NCBI GenBank assembly: GCA_026018925.1
Contig: JAKSZU010000012.1
Span: forward strand, 42,075,218 to 42,139,217
Length of the DNA stretch: 64,000 nt
Origin: Tupaia tana
Taxonomy: Eukaryota > Chordata > Mammalia > Scandentia > Tupaiidae
Direction: 5' to 3'
Each line of letters opens with the position of its first letter. Within the stretch, counting starts at the first letter, position 1. Shown in pieces: positions 1 to 10,847 of the stretch. Position numbers and translations under genes: made by a program. The notes under the pieces are model-generated. The model searched no databases and was not told the origin of the DNA. It saw only the letters and a list, made by a program, of their open reading frames with translations.

Positions 1-635
1 GTTAGCACCTGGGTGACTGGGGGGGGGATCCCTGGAACCACCTGGAGCCTCACGGCATCTCCTGTGTGTTCAGCCTCCGGGAACCTGGGCCTCATCAGGG
101 CCTCTCCATAACTGACAACTGGGGAAGACAGGCATGGACCAGAGCACCTTGGTTTTGTTCCGATCCGAACCCTGCCCTTGGGAGCTGGGACCTCTCCCTG
201 CAGTGACTAGGGTGGGGAGAGCCACAGGAAAGATTGCGTGGGTCCCCTGGATCAGTGGAAGCCAAGGAGCACTTGAGCAAGGGACTCTGCTAGCACGCAC
301 CTACATCTTCAGCTCTTCCTCCCACCAGCTCTGTAACAAAGCTCTGTACCCAGTTTATGTCGGGGAGAGCTGAGATTCCCAGAGCGGATGTGACTAACCC
401 CAATCCCACAGCCCAAGGTGGTGGGCCTCACACCCTGACCCCTGCTGCCACTGGTCTCCCACATTACAGCCAGTCCAGACCGGGAGAGGAAGGCCCAGTG
501 TTGCGGGGATAATGGGATTATTTCCACCCCCGTTTCCGCAAGAGAATCCGAGGAATGGCTCAGGGAGGGTAGGTGGCTGCCCAGTCTCTGGCATAGGATG
601 GGCTCTCTCAGCCCTGACCTCCCTCCCTCTACCAG
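1..635 (+). other. CDC42BPG: CDC42BPG intron, 3' part
   Basis: This stretch lies upstream of the first exon I can place and ends in a pyrimidine-rich acceptor (CTCTACCAG at 627-635). I see no exon in it. Bases about 440-600 resemble an old MIR SINE (an AGAATCC-GAGGAATGGCTCAG block followed by GGTGGCTGCCCA). A coding exon hidden in 1-400 cannot be fully excluded, because I cannot align the human gene here. Confidence 0.6.
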
Positions 636-3600
636 ATCAGGAGCGGCTTGCCCTGGGCACCGAGGAAGGGCTTTTTGTGATCCATCTGCACAGCAATGGT
701 ACGTGCTCACCAAGGCTGGGCCAGGGTGGGGTGGGGAGGATGGGGACTGGGCTTTCCCTCACCTGCCAGTGACACAGTCCTCTCGCCAACCCCACAGACA
801 TCTTCCAGGTGGGAGACTGCCGGCGAGTGCAGCAGCTGGCTGTGAGCCCCACTGCGGGCCTGCTGGCCGTGCTGTGTGGCCGAGGCCCCAGTGTGCGCCT
901 CTTTCCCCTAGCTGAACTGGAGAGCATGGAGGCATCGGGCGCCAAGATTCCTGAGTCTCGCGGCTGCCAGGCGCTGGCGGCTGGACGCATCCTGCAGGCC
1001 CGCACCCCTGTGCTCTGTGTGGCTGTGAAGCGCCAGGTGCTGTGTTACCAGCTGGGCCTGGGCCCGGCGCCCTGGCAGCGCCGCATCCGTGAGCTCCAGG
1101 CACCTGCATCTGTGCAGAGCCTGGGGCTGCTGGGTGACCGGCTGTGTGTGGGCGCTGCCGGCGCCTTCATACTCTACCCACTGCTCAATGAGGCTACACC
1201 CCTGGCACTGGGGACTGGTCTGGTGCCTGAGGAATTGCCATCATCCCGCGGCAGCCTGGGCGAGGCGCTGGGTGCTGTGGAGCTAAGCCTCAGCGAATTC
1301 CTGCTGCTCTTCACCACTGCTGGCGTCTATGTGGATGGCACTGGCCACAAGTCTCGCGGCCACGAGCTGCTGTGGCCAGCAGCGCCCACGGGCTGGGGTA
1401 AGGCCTGTGGAGGGCCTAGCCAGGTGGGGTAGGCACCTTTAGGGTACTGGAAGAAGACACAGGCCTGCCCAGACTCCTGAGTCTGGGATAGGAGGCCCTG
1501 GATACACATGTGTGTCCTCTAGCCCACCCACACCCTGTCCTACCTTGGGTGCCTCGCTCCTGTGCTCCCCCACCTGGGCTGCTCGCCTCCCTTTGTACCT
1601 GGCACACTCGTAAGTCCAGCTCCAGCGTCAGCTCGGCCTGGGGCTGGTGGGCACTCTATAAACCACCGCCATGGTGGCTGTCGCCATTCTGCTTTGTGCT
1701 CCCTGCACTGCCCTCCCATCATCGGGCCTGTGCTGCTCTCTGCACCCTCACCTCTGCTCAGACCTCTGTCCTGCCCTTATCCCTACTTAGTGAAGCTGCG
1801 GTGCACGGGAGGCCTGCAGCATGGGCTGGTTTCTTCATCCATGTCCAGTACCCAGCCCAGCGAGCACAAGGCAGGGCTATGGCTGTTGGGAAGAATGGAT
1901 GGATGGATGAATGGATGGATGGGTAGGTGGAGCAGTGGGGCAGTCTGGCACGTTCACAAGTAACCAATGTGATGGGGTAGTGGCTGGGAGAAGGATAGAG
2001 CTCCCTTCATGAGCAATGGCTTTTCTGGGATGGGTCCTTTGGATAGAGCAGACACACGTCCAGTATTGTAGGTGTTGGGCCCAGACTGCCTGGGCCCAAG
2101 CCCAGCTCACCAGCTGGGGGACCTTGGCCATTCCTTAGCCCAGTGGTTTCCGTTCCCTCATCTGTAAGTGGCGGGTAATAGTAGGAGCTGCTTAGAGCTT
2201 GAGAATTAAGGGAGGACAGGCATGCCGAGTGTTCAGAACTGTGCCTGCACATAGTCGTCACCTCTGATTTGTTGCAGAGGTTGGGTTGGGTGACTGGGAG
2301 AGTCTTCGGAGGAAAGACTTTTGGATAGGGTGTGGTGGCAGAGCACAGGGTGTTCCCCATGCTACAGAGAAGAAAACCAGCTTGGAGAGGCGCTGACTGG
2401 CCCGGGGCTGCATAGCACATGTAGTTACCCGCCTGCAGGTTACACAGCCCCCTACCTAACAGTGTTCAGTGAAAACTCCATCGATGTGTTTGACGTGAGG
2501 AGAGCAGAATGGGTCCAGACTGTGCCGCTCAAGAAGGTGAGGGCCTGCCCAGACCCAGAAGGCTGCCCCAGGATTAGGGTAGGGGCGGGTGACACCGCCT
2601 GACATCTATGCAACCCTAGGTGCGGCCCCTGAATCAAGAGGGCTCCCTGTTCCTCTATGGCACCGAGAAGGTCCGCCTGACCTACCTCAGGAACCAGCTG
2701 GCGGGTGAGGGAGCAGTGCGTTCACCTGGGCACGTGCGGGTGTGGCCCTGAGTGCCAGCTCACTCGGGCTCTGGTAACTTGTGAGCCCCGTCCAGCTCTA
2801 GCTGTCTGCTTCTCCCGCAGAGAAGGACGAGTTCGACATCCCCGACCTCACCGACAACAGCCGGCGCCAACTCTTCCGCAAGAGCAAACGCCGCTTCTAC
2901 TTCCGAGTGTCTGCAGAGCAGCAGCAGCAGCAGCGCAGGTGCGCACGCAGAGGGGCTGGTGGCTGGACTGGGCTCCTGGGGTGATTGGGGTTCCAGACAG
3001 GGCTCGGGGGCGTCACCTTCGCTGCCCCCTACACCTGCTCTGCCCGCAGGGAGATGCTGAAGGACCCTATCGTGCGCTCCAAGTTCATCTCACAGCCCAG
3101 CAACTTCAACCACCTGGTGCACGTGGGGCCTACCAATGGGAAGCCTAGCGCCAGGGACCTGTCCCGGGTAAGTCTTCGGGAGCCAATCACAAACTTCCCT
3201 GCTGAAGGTAGCCAATCAACTAAGCTCTGTGGTGAGCTTGAGCCAATTGAAGGCCTCTGGCTTTACGTGGGACCCTGAATCCTGTGATACATCCCTTTGA
3301 TACTAGAGCCCTCAGTACGTCCCCCTATTCCATTCCTCCTGGTCTCTGTGTCTCCGCGTCCCAGCCCTACTGTACTGTCCCCAACAGGCGCCCGAAGGAA
3401 AGGCCCGAGGTGCGCGCAGCTCAGGGCCGCAGCGGCCCCATAGCTTCTCCGAGACGTCGCGGCGCCCTGCTTCCATGGACAGTGACAGCCTCTCTGGAGA
3501 CGCAGACCCCAGTAAGTACAACCCTGCAGCCTCCAGTCCTCCACATCCCTCCCCCAACGTCCCACCCCCTGAGGACCCTTCTCATTTCTTGGCATTTTTG

Positions 3601-4172
3601 TCCCTTCACCCGCCTCCTGGAGCAGTGAAGAGGAAACCTTGGACCTCTCTGTCCAGCGAGTCGGTGTCCTGCCCCCAAGGACCTCTGAGCCCCACAGCCT
3701 CTCTAATACAGGTGAGCCAGTGGGAGGGACTTTCCCCTGTGCCTTGTTAGGACAGGTAGTTCTGATCTGTGTGAAGGCCTGCTGTAGGCCCTGAGGCCAG
3801 CAGATGAGCTGAACCTGCCTGCCTTCCATCCTCGGAGACAGATGCTTCTGTCTCACCCCACAGAGGGCCCCAGCAGGGGCATGGAGGCATGTGGGCCTAG
3901 ATGGGACTCTTGGCTGCGTGGCCCCGGATGAGGTGCCCAGTCTTCCCAGGCAGTCTCACCTGTAAAATGAGGTTACTACTGGTAATTCCTGGGAAGGGCC
4001 GGCACGTGGGAAGAGGGCCTCCGAGGGCAGCTGCTGGATCCTTGCAGAGGCCCAGCTCATGGGTGGGCAGAAGAAGGAGCACTCCATTCTGGCTGGGGAC
4101 AGGGAAGACCTAAGAGCTGGAAGGGCACCGCCTCACCCTCCAGCTGCCTCGGCAGCGGCCCCTCCCCCCACT

Positions 4173-4206
<34 letters not shown>

Positions 4207-4773
4207 CTCCTGTCACAGCCCTGGGCCTTGTGGTGTTTTCACACCTCCAAGCTCTTGCCCATGCTGTCCCCCCTGCTTTGTATGTCCTTTCCTGTCCTCA
4301 TCCATCTGATTAACCCCCAGGCTGCCCTCCAGGCTGTCCACTACTGTCACCTTCAAAAGGAGCACTCCTGGTCACTTGGTCGGGTGGCCACTCGCTCGTC
4401 ACCACCCTCCTCTTGTGGCTACCTTCCTGTGGTTTTCATCTGGGGCCCATCCCCCCCAGCTATGGGCACCTCGATGGTGGGGGTCAGGTTTCATTCTTCT
4501 GTCTCTGCCTAAGAAAAGCATGTTTGTTGATTGAAGAATAGAATGAATGATCAAAGGGACTTCGAGTTCATTCAGGGTTAAGTAGGAGTTCTTCAGGTTC
4601 TTAGTGACTCACATACCATGTCTGACTTCCTCCAAGGCTTCTGCTATGCAGAAGAGTCCAAGGAAGGACCCCTGCCTCCTTTTACCACTCTAATTTCCTT
4701 CTCTTTTCCCATCCAGGTCTCAGAGCGGCCCCGGAGCCTCCCCGCATCCCCTGAATCAGAGAGCTGCCCTTGA
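636..4773 (+). CDS. CDC42BPG: CDC42BPG (MRCK-gamma), C-terminal exons, partial
   Basis: CDC42-binding serine/threonine kinase MRCK-gamma, which acts on actomyosin downstream of CDC42. Only the C-terminus is in the window; the kinase, coiled-coil, C1 and PH regions lie upstream. Coding exons: 636-698, 798-1397, 2439-2536, 2620-2704, 2821-2938, 3050-3167, 3388-3511, 3626-3711, 4717-4773 (TGA 4771-4773), about 448 residues, with every junction GT/AG and in phase. The 600-bp exon carries citron-homology sequence (LGLLGDRLCVGAAG, then ELSLSEFLLLFTTAGVYVDG). A CRIB motif, ISQPSNFNHLVHVG, sits in exon 3050-3167. The C-terminus reads KRKPWTSLSSESVSCPQG and ends SESESCP-like before the stop. Exon 2821-2938 has a short CAG run giving QQQQQ. 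Identification rests on near identity with remembered human MRCK-gamma, and on MEN1 as neighbour. Confidence 0.96.
2040..2250 (-). repeat. MIR SINE in CDC42BPG intron
   Basis: The stretch contains the MIR-type core (CTGGGGGACCTTGGCCATTCC, then TTCCCTCATCTGTAAGTGG). It is an old mammal-wide SINE, diverged and within the 1398-2438 intron. I judged orientation from the typical CTCATCTGTAA strand. The rest of this intron shows nothing recognisable apart from a short ATGG-repeat run near 1893-1922. Confidence 0.65.
3050..3167 (+). other. CDC42BPG: CDC42BPG exon encoding the CRIB motif
   Basis: The exon translates to a run starting EMLKDPIVRSKF and containing ISQPSNFNHLVHVGPTNGK. This fits the CRIB consensus ISxPxxFxHxxHVG, the short segment by which MRCK and PAK kinases bind GTP-loaded CDC42. 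All consensus residues are present. The exon is phase-joined to 2821-2938 (AG|G) and to 3388-3511 (phase 0). Confidence 0.93.
4176..4203. repeat. (AC)n microsatellite
   Basis: About 14 uninterrupted AC units lie in the last CDC42BPG intron (3712-4716). The rest of that intron looks unique or anciently repetitive: 4230-4340 is CT-rich and resembles an L2 fragment, but too weakly to call. Confidence 0.9.
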
Positions 4774-5880
4774 AGCCCTCTGGCAGAGTCCACCCTAATC
4801 CAAGGACAGAACGACGGAGGGAGCAGGGAGCTTGAGGAATGCCATGCTCCGGCTGGCCGGAGACGTGCGGAATCTGGGCTCTGGGAGAACCTTGCTGGCG
4901 GTGGCCTGGAGGCTCGCCTAGGCTCCCAGGACTTACGGGTCCTGCTCCCACCCCTCATCTCACCTTTCCCCTCTGCCCTGGCCCCAGCCCGTGCTAGCCA
5001 CGGGGAATAGAATGTCTGCCCTTCTGCCTTGGGATCCAGGAGACACTGTGCCAAAGCCCTTCTATCCAGTGCCAGGTCACAGGAGGCTTATAAGATTCAG
5101 GGTAAGGGACAGAGAAGGACCAGGTCCCTGGGAGCAGGTTGTGATTGGGGTTTCTTGTCTTCGGAATGTGTGGCCACCAGCTGGGGCCAAGGTGGGCGAT
5201 GTATGGGTCTCCGATCAAGGTCAGGAGCAGGAAAGGCAGGCTCTGATGCATAGAAAAGGAAGCTGGAGAAGGAGGGGAAGGATGTAGGTGAAAGGTGAGC
5301 GGCAAGGTGGAAAAGGTAGTGGAGGCAGAAGTGGCCATCACTGGAAGGAGATAGAAGCAGCCCGGAAGGAGAAGGGGGAGCGATGGAGAGAGGAGAGAGA
5401 ATAAAAGAGGGGTGGAGGGGGGAGAGCTGGGAAGACACTACAGACCCACGGTCCTTTCTCTGGGGAGTAGTCTGGCAAGCTTGGGAGCAGGCCTGACCTT
5501 GTCAGCTAATCCACCCAGTGGGCAGGTAACTTCTTAGGCCAGGATGGGATGGGGAGGGTATTTATAAAGGCTTCTTGGTGGGAGATGGGCACCGTGGGAG
5601 CCATTGGAGGGCCTCCAGGGATGCTCTGGCCCTCCCCGGAAAGGGCAGTCCTATATCTAGAAGCTTCAACCAACTGTATTAGGGGAACATAGGGGGCATT
5701 TTATTATTGATCACAGTCATTATTATTGTTATTATATTACTATTTTTATTAAACCTCCCCCTACTGAAGTGTGGGGGGCAGAATAAGTATTTATCTCCTC
5801 AAATACCACATTCCCAGGACTGATAGACTTTGATGCTCTATGAAGCAGCAAGAAACCAATAAAGACACTTTGTAAGCTTC
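4774..5880 (+). other. CDC42BPG: CDC42BPG 3' UTR
   Basis: This untranslated tail runs from the TGA to the poly(A) region. It has a strongly purine-rich segment at about 5220-5430 (GGAGAAGGAGGGGAAGG type) and an AU-rich patch at 5698-5752 with repeated ATTATT, which could affect mRNA stability. The end is inferred from the AATAAA at 5858-5863. Confidence 0.75.
5858..5863 (+). promoter_or_regulatory. CDC42BPG: CDC42BPG poly(A) signal AATAAA
   Basis: A canonical AATAAA sits about 1.1 kb after the stop codon. It is followed at about 15-25 nt by TTTGTAAGCTTCTGG and a GT-rich stretch (CTGTCCTGGGGGTC). It is the last canonical signal before the SINE block begins. Confidence 0.85.
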
Positions 5881-6895
5881 TGGCCTCCCTGCCTGGATCT
5901 GTCCTGGGGGTCAGAAATGTGGGGGATCAGGGCTCGGGGATGGAGGGAGGCATGGGGATGTCATAGACAGTTGAAGACCAGGTTACCTTTCCAGCGTTTG
6001 CAGGAACTGGTGACACACTCTACAGTAAACACAGAGAGCTGAATAATGAAGGGACATGGGCCAGCTGGTGGCACCGAGGTTAAGACACGGGACCCCACAT
6101 CCACATGGCTAGCTTTGCAGTTTCAGTCCTGGACCTGGTGGCTCTGGTAAGCACACGTGCCCTATAGCAAAAACTGAAAAAGATAAAATAAAATGATGGA
6201 GGAACAGTTTATGAAAGTGCGGGCAGTGTTAAGGGAACCCACCAAGGTTTGGTGGTGCCCCAGAGCCCTAGAGGCAGTGGGGGGCTGTTAGTGCCCCCAG
6301 ACCAGTGGGATAGGCAGGGGCAATGGTGCTACCTGGCAGGAGCTATGACTTTCTGTAGAAGAATTTGGCCATGGCCAAACAGGAAGGCAGGCCCAGGAAA
6401 TAAATGCCCCCACTTTACACCCTTCTTCCCATCTCCTGCCCTCCTTTATTGAAACCCAACCAGCAGACAGAGGCCCTGAGAGCTTAGTTTATACAAGTCA
6501 GAGGGCAGCTTTGGAGACAGGGAAGGGTGGAGAAGGGCCGAAGTAACTGGAGGACACGCCGAGGGTATCCAGCACCCCACTGCCCCTCCACCCCAGGTGA
6601 GGCTGAGAGAAGGCGGTGGAAGGGCTCTCCTGTTCTAGCTGCGGTGTCACGACTGGGCAGGACCCAGGCGTCGATAGCAGGCTAGGTCGGGGCAAGCTGG
6701 GTGCCGTAAAGTTAGGGGAAGTTCTGAGGAGAGGCGTGGGTGCCACCATCTCATTGGGAATGGGTGTTGGAGGCTGTCCGTGGAGTGCCAAGGCCTGGTT
6801 ATGAGCCCTGGCTTGAGAGTCAGACAACCAGCATTATAGTCTGCTACAGGGTCATGGGCTGTTTCACCATCTGTGAGAATCTTTTTTTTTTTAGA
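5881..6895. other. Intergenic, one degraded SINE, otherwise unique
   Basis: A truncated + strand SINE lies at about 6058-6200 (GGGCCAGCTGGTGGCACCGAGG head, CCCTATAGCAAAAA tail). The remaining ~850 bp shows no exon, RNA gene or familiar repeat. Confidence 0.6.
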
Positions 6896-6898
6896 ATC

Positions 6899-7150
6899 TT
6901 TTTTTTAAGAGGTTTTTGCTATAAGGCGCGTGTGCTCACCAGAAAGACAGAGAGAGATAGAGAGATAGAAAGCGAGAAATCACACCCCGGGGGGATGACC
7001 ATGTCGCAATTCCTTCTCCTCTCGGGATCTTGGGCACGCGCGCACACACACACGCCTGGTGTGAGTTTAAGCCACCGGGCCTGGGACTTGAACCGTGGTC
7101 GACTACATGGGAGTCCAGCGACATAGCCATTATGCTACCTGCTGGTCCCC
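6899..7150 (-). repeat. tRNA-derived SINE, full length
   Basis: This is the minus-strand reading of the dominant family: GAGGTTTTTGCTATA tail complement, GA-rich block, CTCCTCTCGGGATCTTGGG, TTAAGCCACCGGG, then the complement of the B-box and head (CTACCTGCTGGTCCCC). It is about 250 bp and moderately diverged. Confidence 0.85.
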
Positions 7151-7391
7151 TGTAAGTGAGAATCTTAACACCCCTCTAATGGGAGGTTCTAGTGAGACTT
7201 TGGTGGGCTAATGATGTAAAATGCCTTCAGCCCACTCAGGAAATGTTTTCTCTGCTTACTGCAGTGCTGAGGCTCAAACAGACGGGTCTAGGCAGGCAGC
7301 AGAGACACGTGGGCCCCTGGCTGGCTGAGACCTCAGGCTGTCTCCCACCAGATTGGAGAAATGACTGCTTCCCCAGCACCTGTGTCTGAAT

Positions 7392-7488
7392 GAGCCCAGC
7401 ATGGTGGTGCACACTTGTGGTCCCAGCTGAGAGGCTGAGGCAAAGAATTGAGACATGGGAGACTGTGTCCTTAAAAAAAAAAAAAAAA
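7392..7488 (+). repeat. 7SL-RNA-like short SINE monomer, decayed
   Basis: The sequence runs CCCAGCATGGTGGTGCACAC, then TTGTGGTCCCAGCT, GAGGCTGAGGCAAAG and GGGAGACTGTGTCC, and ends in a 16-nt A tail. This matches the order of the 7SL left arm (GGTGGCGCG...CCTGTAGTCCCAGCT...GGAGGCTGAGG) and the terminal GAGAC...GTCTC-A part of Alu/B1-type SINEs. It is the only such copy I saw. Confidence 0.6.
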
Positions 7489-7490
7489 GA

Positions 7491-7757
7491 TGGAACCAGC
7501 AGAGGAACTAATGGTTATGTTGCTGGACTCCCACACAGTCAACCGTGGTTTGAGTCCAGGACCCAGCAGCTTAACACTCACACCAGGTGTGTGTGCATGT
7601 GTGTCCAAGATCCAGAGAAGAGATTGTAGTGTGGCCATACCTCCTGGAGGGTGCTTTCTCGCTTTCTTGTCTCTCTGTCTCTGTCTCTCTCTCTCTCTCT
7701 CCAGCAAGCACACACACCCTAAAGCAAAAAAAATCACTCTTTAAAAAAAAAAAAAAA
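7491..7757 (+). repeat. tRNA-derived SINE
   Basis: The + strand copy has a recognisable head (ACCAGCAGAGGAACTAATGG), TGGACTCCCACACAGTC, a CT-rich tract at 7670-7702 and a long A tail. It lies immediately downstream of the 7SL-like monomer. Confidence 0.8.
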
Positions 7758-7794
7758 GGAAAGAAAGAAGGCTGCCATCAGGGTGATGCTTCTA

Positions 7795-7861
7795 TTGGGT
7801 CATTGGAAAAGTCATGACATATTCTATGCAAAAATGTGTCATGGCTTTTCCAACAACCCAG
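7795..7861. mobile_element. 67-bp hairpin MITE, mariner-like, copy 1
   Basis: This is a near-perfect inverted repeat: the left arm begins TTGGGTCATTGGAAAAGTCA and the right arm, read on the other strand, begins CTGGGTTGTTGGAAAAGCCA. The loop is around CTATGCA. It is flanked by TA at 7793-7794 and 7862-7863, the target-site duplication expected of Tc1/mariner elements. It has no coding capacity. A second 67-bp copy lies at 13255-13321. Confidence 0.75.
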
Positions 7862-8164
7862 TACAAGCCAAGAGCCAAGGAAGGCCACAGATTGCTTTAG
7901 ACTGCTTATTATCGAGCAACTGTAAGAAGAGGCATGGACCCAACCCCCAGAAAGAACCTTGTCTATACCTTGATCTTGGATTTCTAGTCAGCTAGTTTGT
8001 GGTAAAATTGTGTCAAAAATATTCTTTATAGCATTTTTGAAGAACTGAGGCTCCAATTCTGGTTCACATGTATGCTTGGTTATCATGTATCTTCGGTCTC
8101 TTTTGATCCAGAAGAATTCCTTCCTCCTTTTCTTTTGACATCCTTCATGATATTGACATTTTTC

Positions 8165-8456
8165 TTTCTTTCTTTTTTCTTTTTTTTTTTTATTTTTGAG
8201 AGTTTTTTTGCTATAGGGTGCATGCACTTGCCAGAAAGACAGAGAGAGACAGAGAGACAGAAAGCGAGAAATCACCCCCCCCCCCCCCCGGGGGGGATGA
8301 CCATGCCGCAATCCCTTCTCCTCCATTCTCCTCTCGGGATCTTGGGCATTCACGCATACGTGCCCGCGTGAGTTTAAGCCACTGGGTCTGGGACTCGAAC
8401 TGCAGTCGACTACATGGGAGACCAGCGACTCAGCCATTACACTATCTGCTGGTCCC
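8165..8456 (-). repeat. Full-length tRNA SINE with 16-bp target-site duplication
   Basis: The minus-strand SINE is flanked by exact copies of GATATTGACATTTTTC at 8149-8164 and 8457-8472. The flanking sequence (8020-8148 and 8457-8540) reads continuously when the SINE is removed and resembles an old L1 3' region. There is a C-run at 8274-8289. Confidence 0.92.
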
Positions 8457-8539
8457 GATATTGACATTTTTCGAAGGGTCCAGTCTAGTTCTTTTGTAGA
8501 ATAACCTACAGTTTGCATTTATCTCATTGGTTCCTTGTT

Positions 8540-9025
8540 AATTTTTTTTTAGAGTGTTTTTCTGAGAGTGTGTGTGCTCACCAGAGAGAGAGAGACAGAA
8601 CAGTGAAACGGAAAGTGAGAAATCACCCCCCACAATCCCTTCTCCATTCTCCTCCTGGGATCTTGGGTACATATACACACACACACGCCTGGCATAAGTT
8701 TCAAGCCACTGGGTCTGGGACTTGAACAGTGGTCAGCCATGTGGGAGTTCAGTGACATAACCTTTACTCCATCTGCTGGTCCCATCATTATTATTATTTT
8801 TATTGCCAGAAGGTAAAGGCACTCACCAGAGAGAGGGAGAGGAAGAAAGCACGCCTAATGGGATGTGGTCACGCCACAATCCTTTCTCCATCTCTCCATC
8901 CTGTTTGGATTTTGGACATGCACACACATGCTCTCTGCTTGTTTCTGAAGCCACCAAAGCCAGAATTTGAGCAATACAGTTGGCCATGTGGGATCCAGCT
9001 CCCATAACCACCATGCCAACCCTTC
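8540..9025 (-). repeat. Two adjacent tRNA-derived SINEs, minus strand
   Basis: The first copy is at 8540-8784 (ends CCATCTGCTGGTCCC) and a more diverged copy is at 8785-9025 (ends TAACCACCATGCCAACCC). Both carry the GA-rich block and the complement of the B-box (CTTGAAC or TTTGAGC). Confidence 0.8.
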
Positions 9026-9070
9026 CTGTTAAATTCCAGTTAAACTTTTTTGTCAAGAATATTATTACAG

Positions 9071-9191
9071 GGTGGCCGGCAGGTGGAGTAGTGGTTAAGG
9101 GAACTGAATTCCCACATGGCCAATTGCAGTTCGATTCCCAGACTTGGCAGCTTGCTTTCTCACTTTCCCTCTCTCTCTGTCTGTTGCTGGT

Positions 9192-9225
<34 letters not shown>

Positions 9226-9690
9226 TGTAATGGCTATGTCGCTGGACTCCCATGTAGTCGACCGCAGTTTGAGTCCCGGACCTGGTGGCTTAAACTCACA
9301 CCGGACACGTGTGCGTGCATGTCCAAGATCCCAAGAGGAGAGTGGAGGAGAAGGGATTGCGGCGTGGCCATCCCCCCTGGTGGGGTGATTTCTCGCTTTC
9401 TGTCTCTCTGTCTTTCTGGCCAGTGCATGCGTCCTATAGCAAAAACCTCTCTAAAAAAAATTAATAATAATAATTAGAGGTTGGAGCCAACAGGTGGTGT
9501 GGTGATTAAGGCACTAGACTCCCACATGGTTGGCCACGGTTCGAGTCCCAGACCTGGTGGCTTGCTTTTTCACTTTTGCTCCCTCTCACTCTCTCTCTTG
9601 CTCTCATTCTCGCTCTCTGTCTCTCTCTCTGGTGAGCACGTATGCCCTATAGGAAAGTAATAATGATAATAAATACATTCAAATAAATAA
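9071..9690 (+). repeat. Three + strand SINEs, two subtypes
   Basis: 9071-9196 and 9487-9690 are the short subtype (GGTTAAGG head, CTTGCTTTCTCACTTTCCC, then GGTCAAAT-type tail). 9222-9460 is the long subtype (TAATGGCTATGTCGCTGG, ending CCTATAGCAAAAACCTCTC). A (TA)n run separates the first two. Confidence 0.82.
9195..9223. repeat. (TA)n microsatellite
   Basis: About 14 TA units lie in the tail of the short SINE 9071-9196. The tail probably seeded the run. Confidence 0.9.
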
Positions 9691-10514
9691 TTAGAGGCTG
9701 AATCCCCCTTCTACTCCCTCCTCTCTCCACTAAGATGGACTCCTGTTAACGCGTTCCGTATGTACCCACACATACATACAAGTGGATGTTAAGAGATACC
9801 TCCCTCCCTCCTCACCTCCAGCAGCAGGATCCTCAAGTTGGAGCCTCAGGATATTCCATGCCGCACCTGTGCACTGAGACCATCAGAGGTGGCCCTGCCT
9901 TTTACCCCATGGAGATTCATGCTTCCCAGGTTCCATGCAGCTCCAGCCATTCCTGCTCTGGCCCCATCACCCTTCTGCTCCTGGGAGCCGTCCCCTGTGC
10001 CTGCGGGAGCTGCTGGCCCACCTGCAAAATCTCCTGGCCCTCACTCTCTTCTCCAAATGGTCCTGTATCCCTCCTGTCACAGAAGCTCTGCTCTCCTGAG
10101 GTCACTACTTCCTCTCCACACTCTCCCCACCGCCTACAGCTTTCCTACGCCTCCTGTCACGAGGCCTGGAGGAGTCTAGACGGGCGCCCTCCTTACTCCT
10201 CATAACCGCTTAGACATTCTCTTTCAAACGCTCCCTTTAAACGGTCTAGTTGAGCTCAAGTTGTCATCTGATGCCACCCACTTTGTTTTTGACATTTCCC
10301 AACCCCTGATGGCTCATTTCATGACAATTTTAGTTCTTGGCTTGCTGTCACTCTCCAGCCTCCTACTGTCTTAATTCTAGAGATCTTCAAGTACATAAAA
10401 TCATCTGATCCGCCCGCTGCGCCTCTCTGTTGCTGGGACCTCTCTTCTCCCATGATCTTGTCCTTAGCCATTCACTCTCCCGTCGTAATGTCGTGCCAGG
10501 CTGTCCTGCGTAGA
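9691..10514. other. Intergenic, no gene seen
   Basis: This is mixed, moderately CT-rich sequence. The open frames here (for example 9786-10205) have no splice context, no start context and no similarity I recognise. They are best read as chance. Confidence 0.55.
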
Positions 10515-10789
10515 AGTCACCAGCCACATATGGCCACAGAGCATAGTGACTTGTCTGAATTGTACTGTGAGTGTACAATGCATACTAGATTCCAAAGACG
10601 TGGCATGAAAAATAGAAATTATCATATATAATATTTCTTGCTAGAGAGAGTGAGACAGGGGCAGAAAGTGAGAAATTATCTCCCCAGGGGGTTGGCCACA
10701 TGGCAATCCCTTCTCCATTCTCCTCTCAGGATTTTGGGCATGCATGCACATGCGCCCAGTGTAATTTTCTTTCTTTTTTATTTTATTTT

Positions 10790-10847
<58 letters not shown>

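Noticed and set aside
1-600. An upstream CDC42BPG exon in the first 600 bases
   Set aside because: Open frames exist on both strands, but I could not match any to MRCK-gamma with proper splice sites.
7795-7861. Hairpin as a microRNA precursor
   Set aside because: TA flanks and a second 67-bp copy make a MITE the simpler reading. Transcription is unknown, so I did not call an RNA gene.
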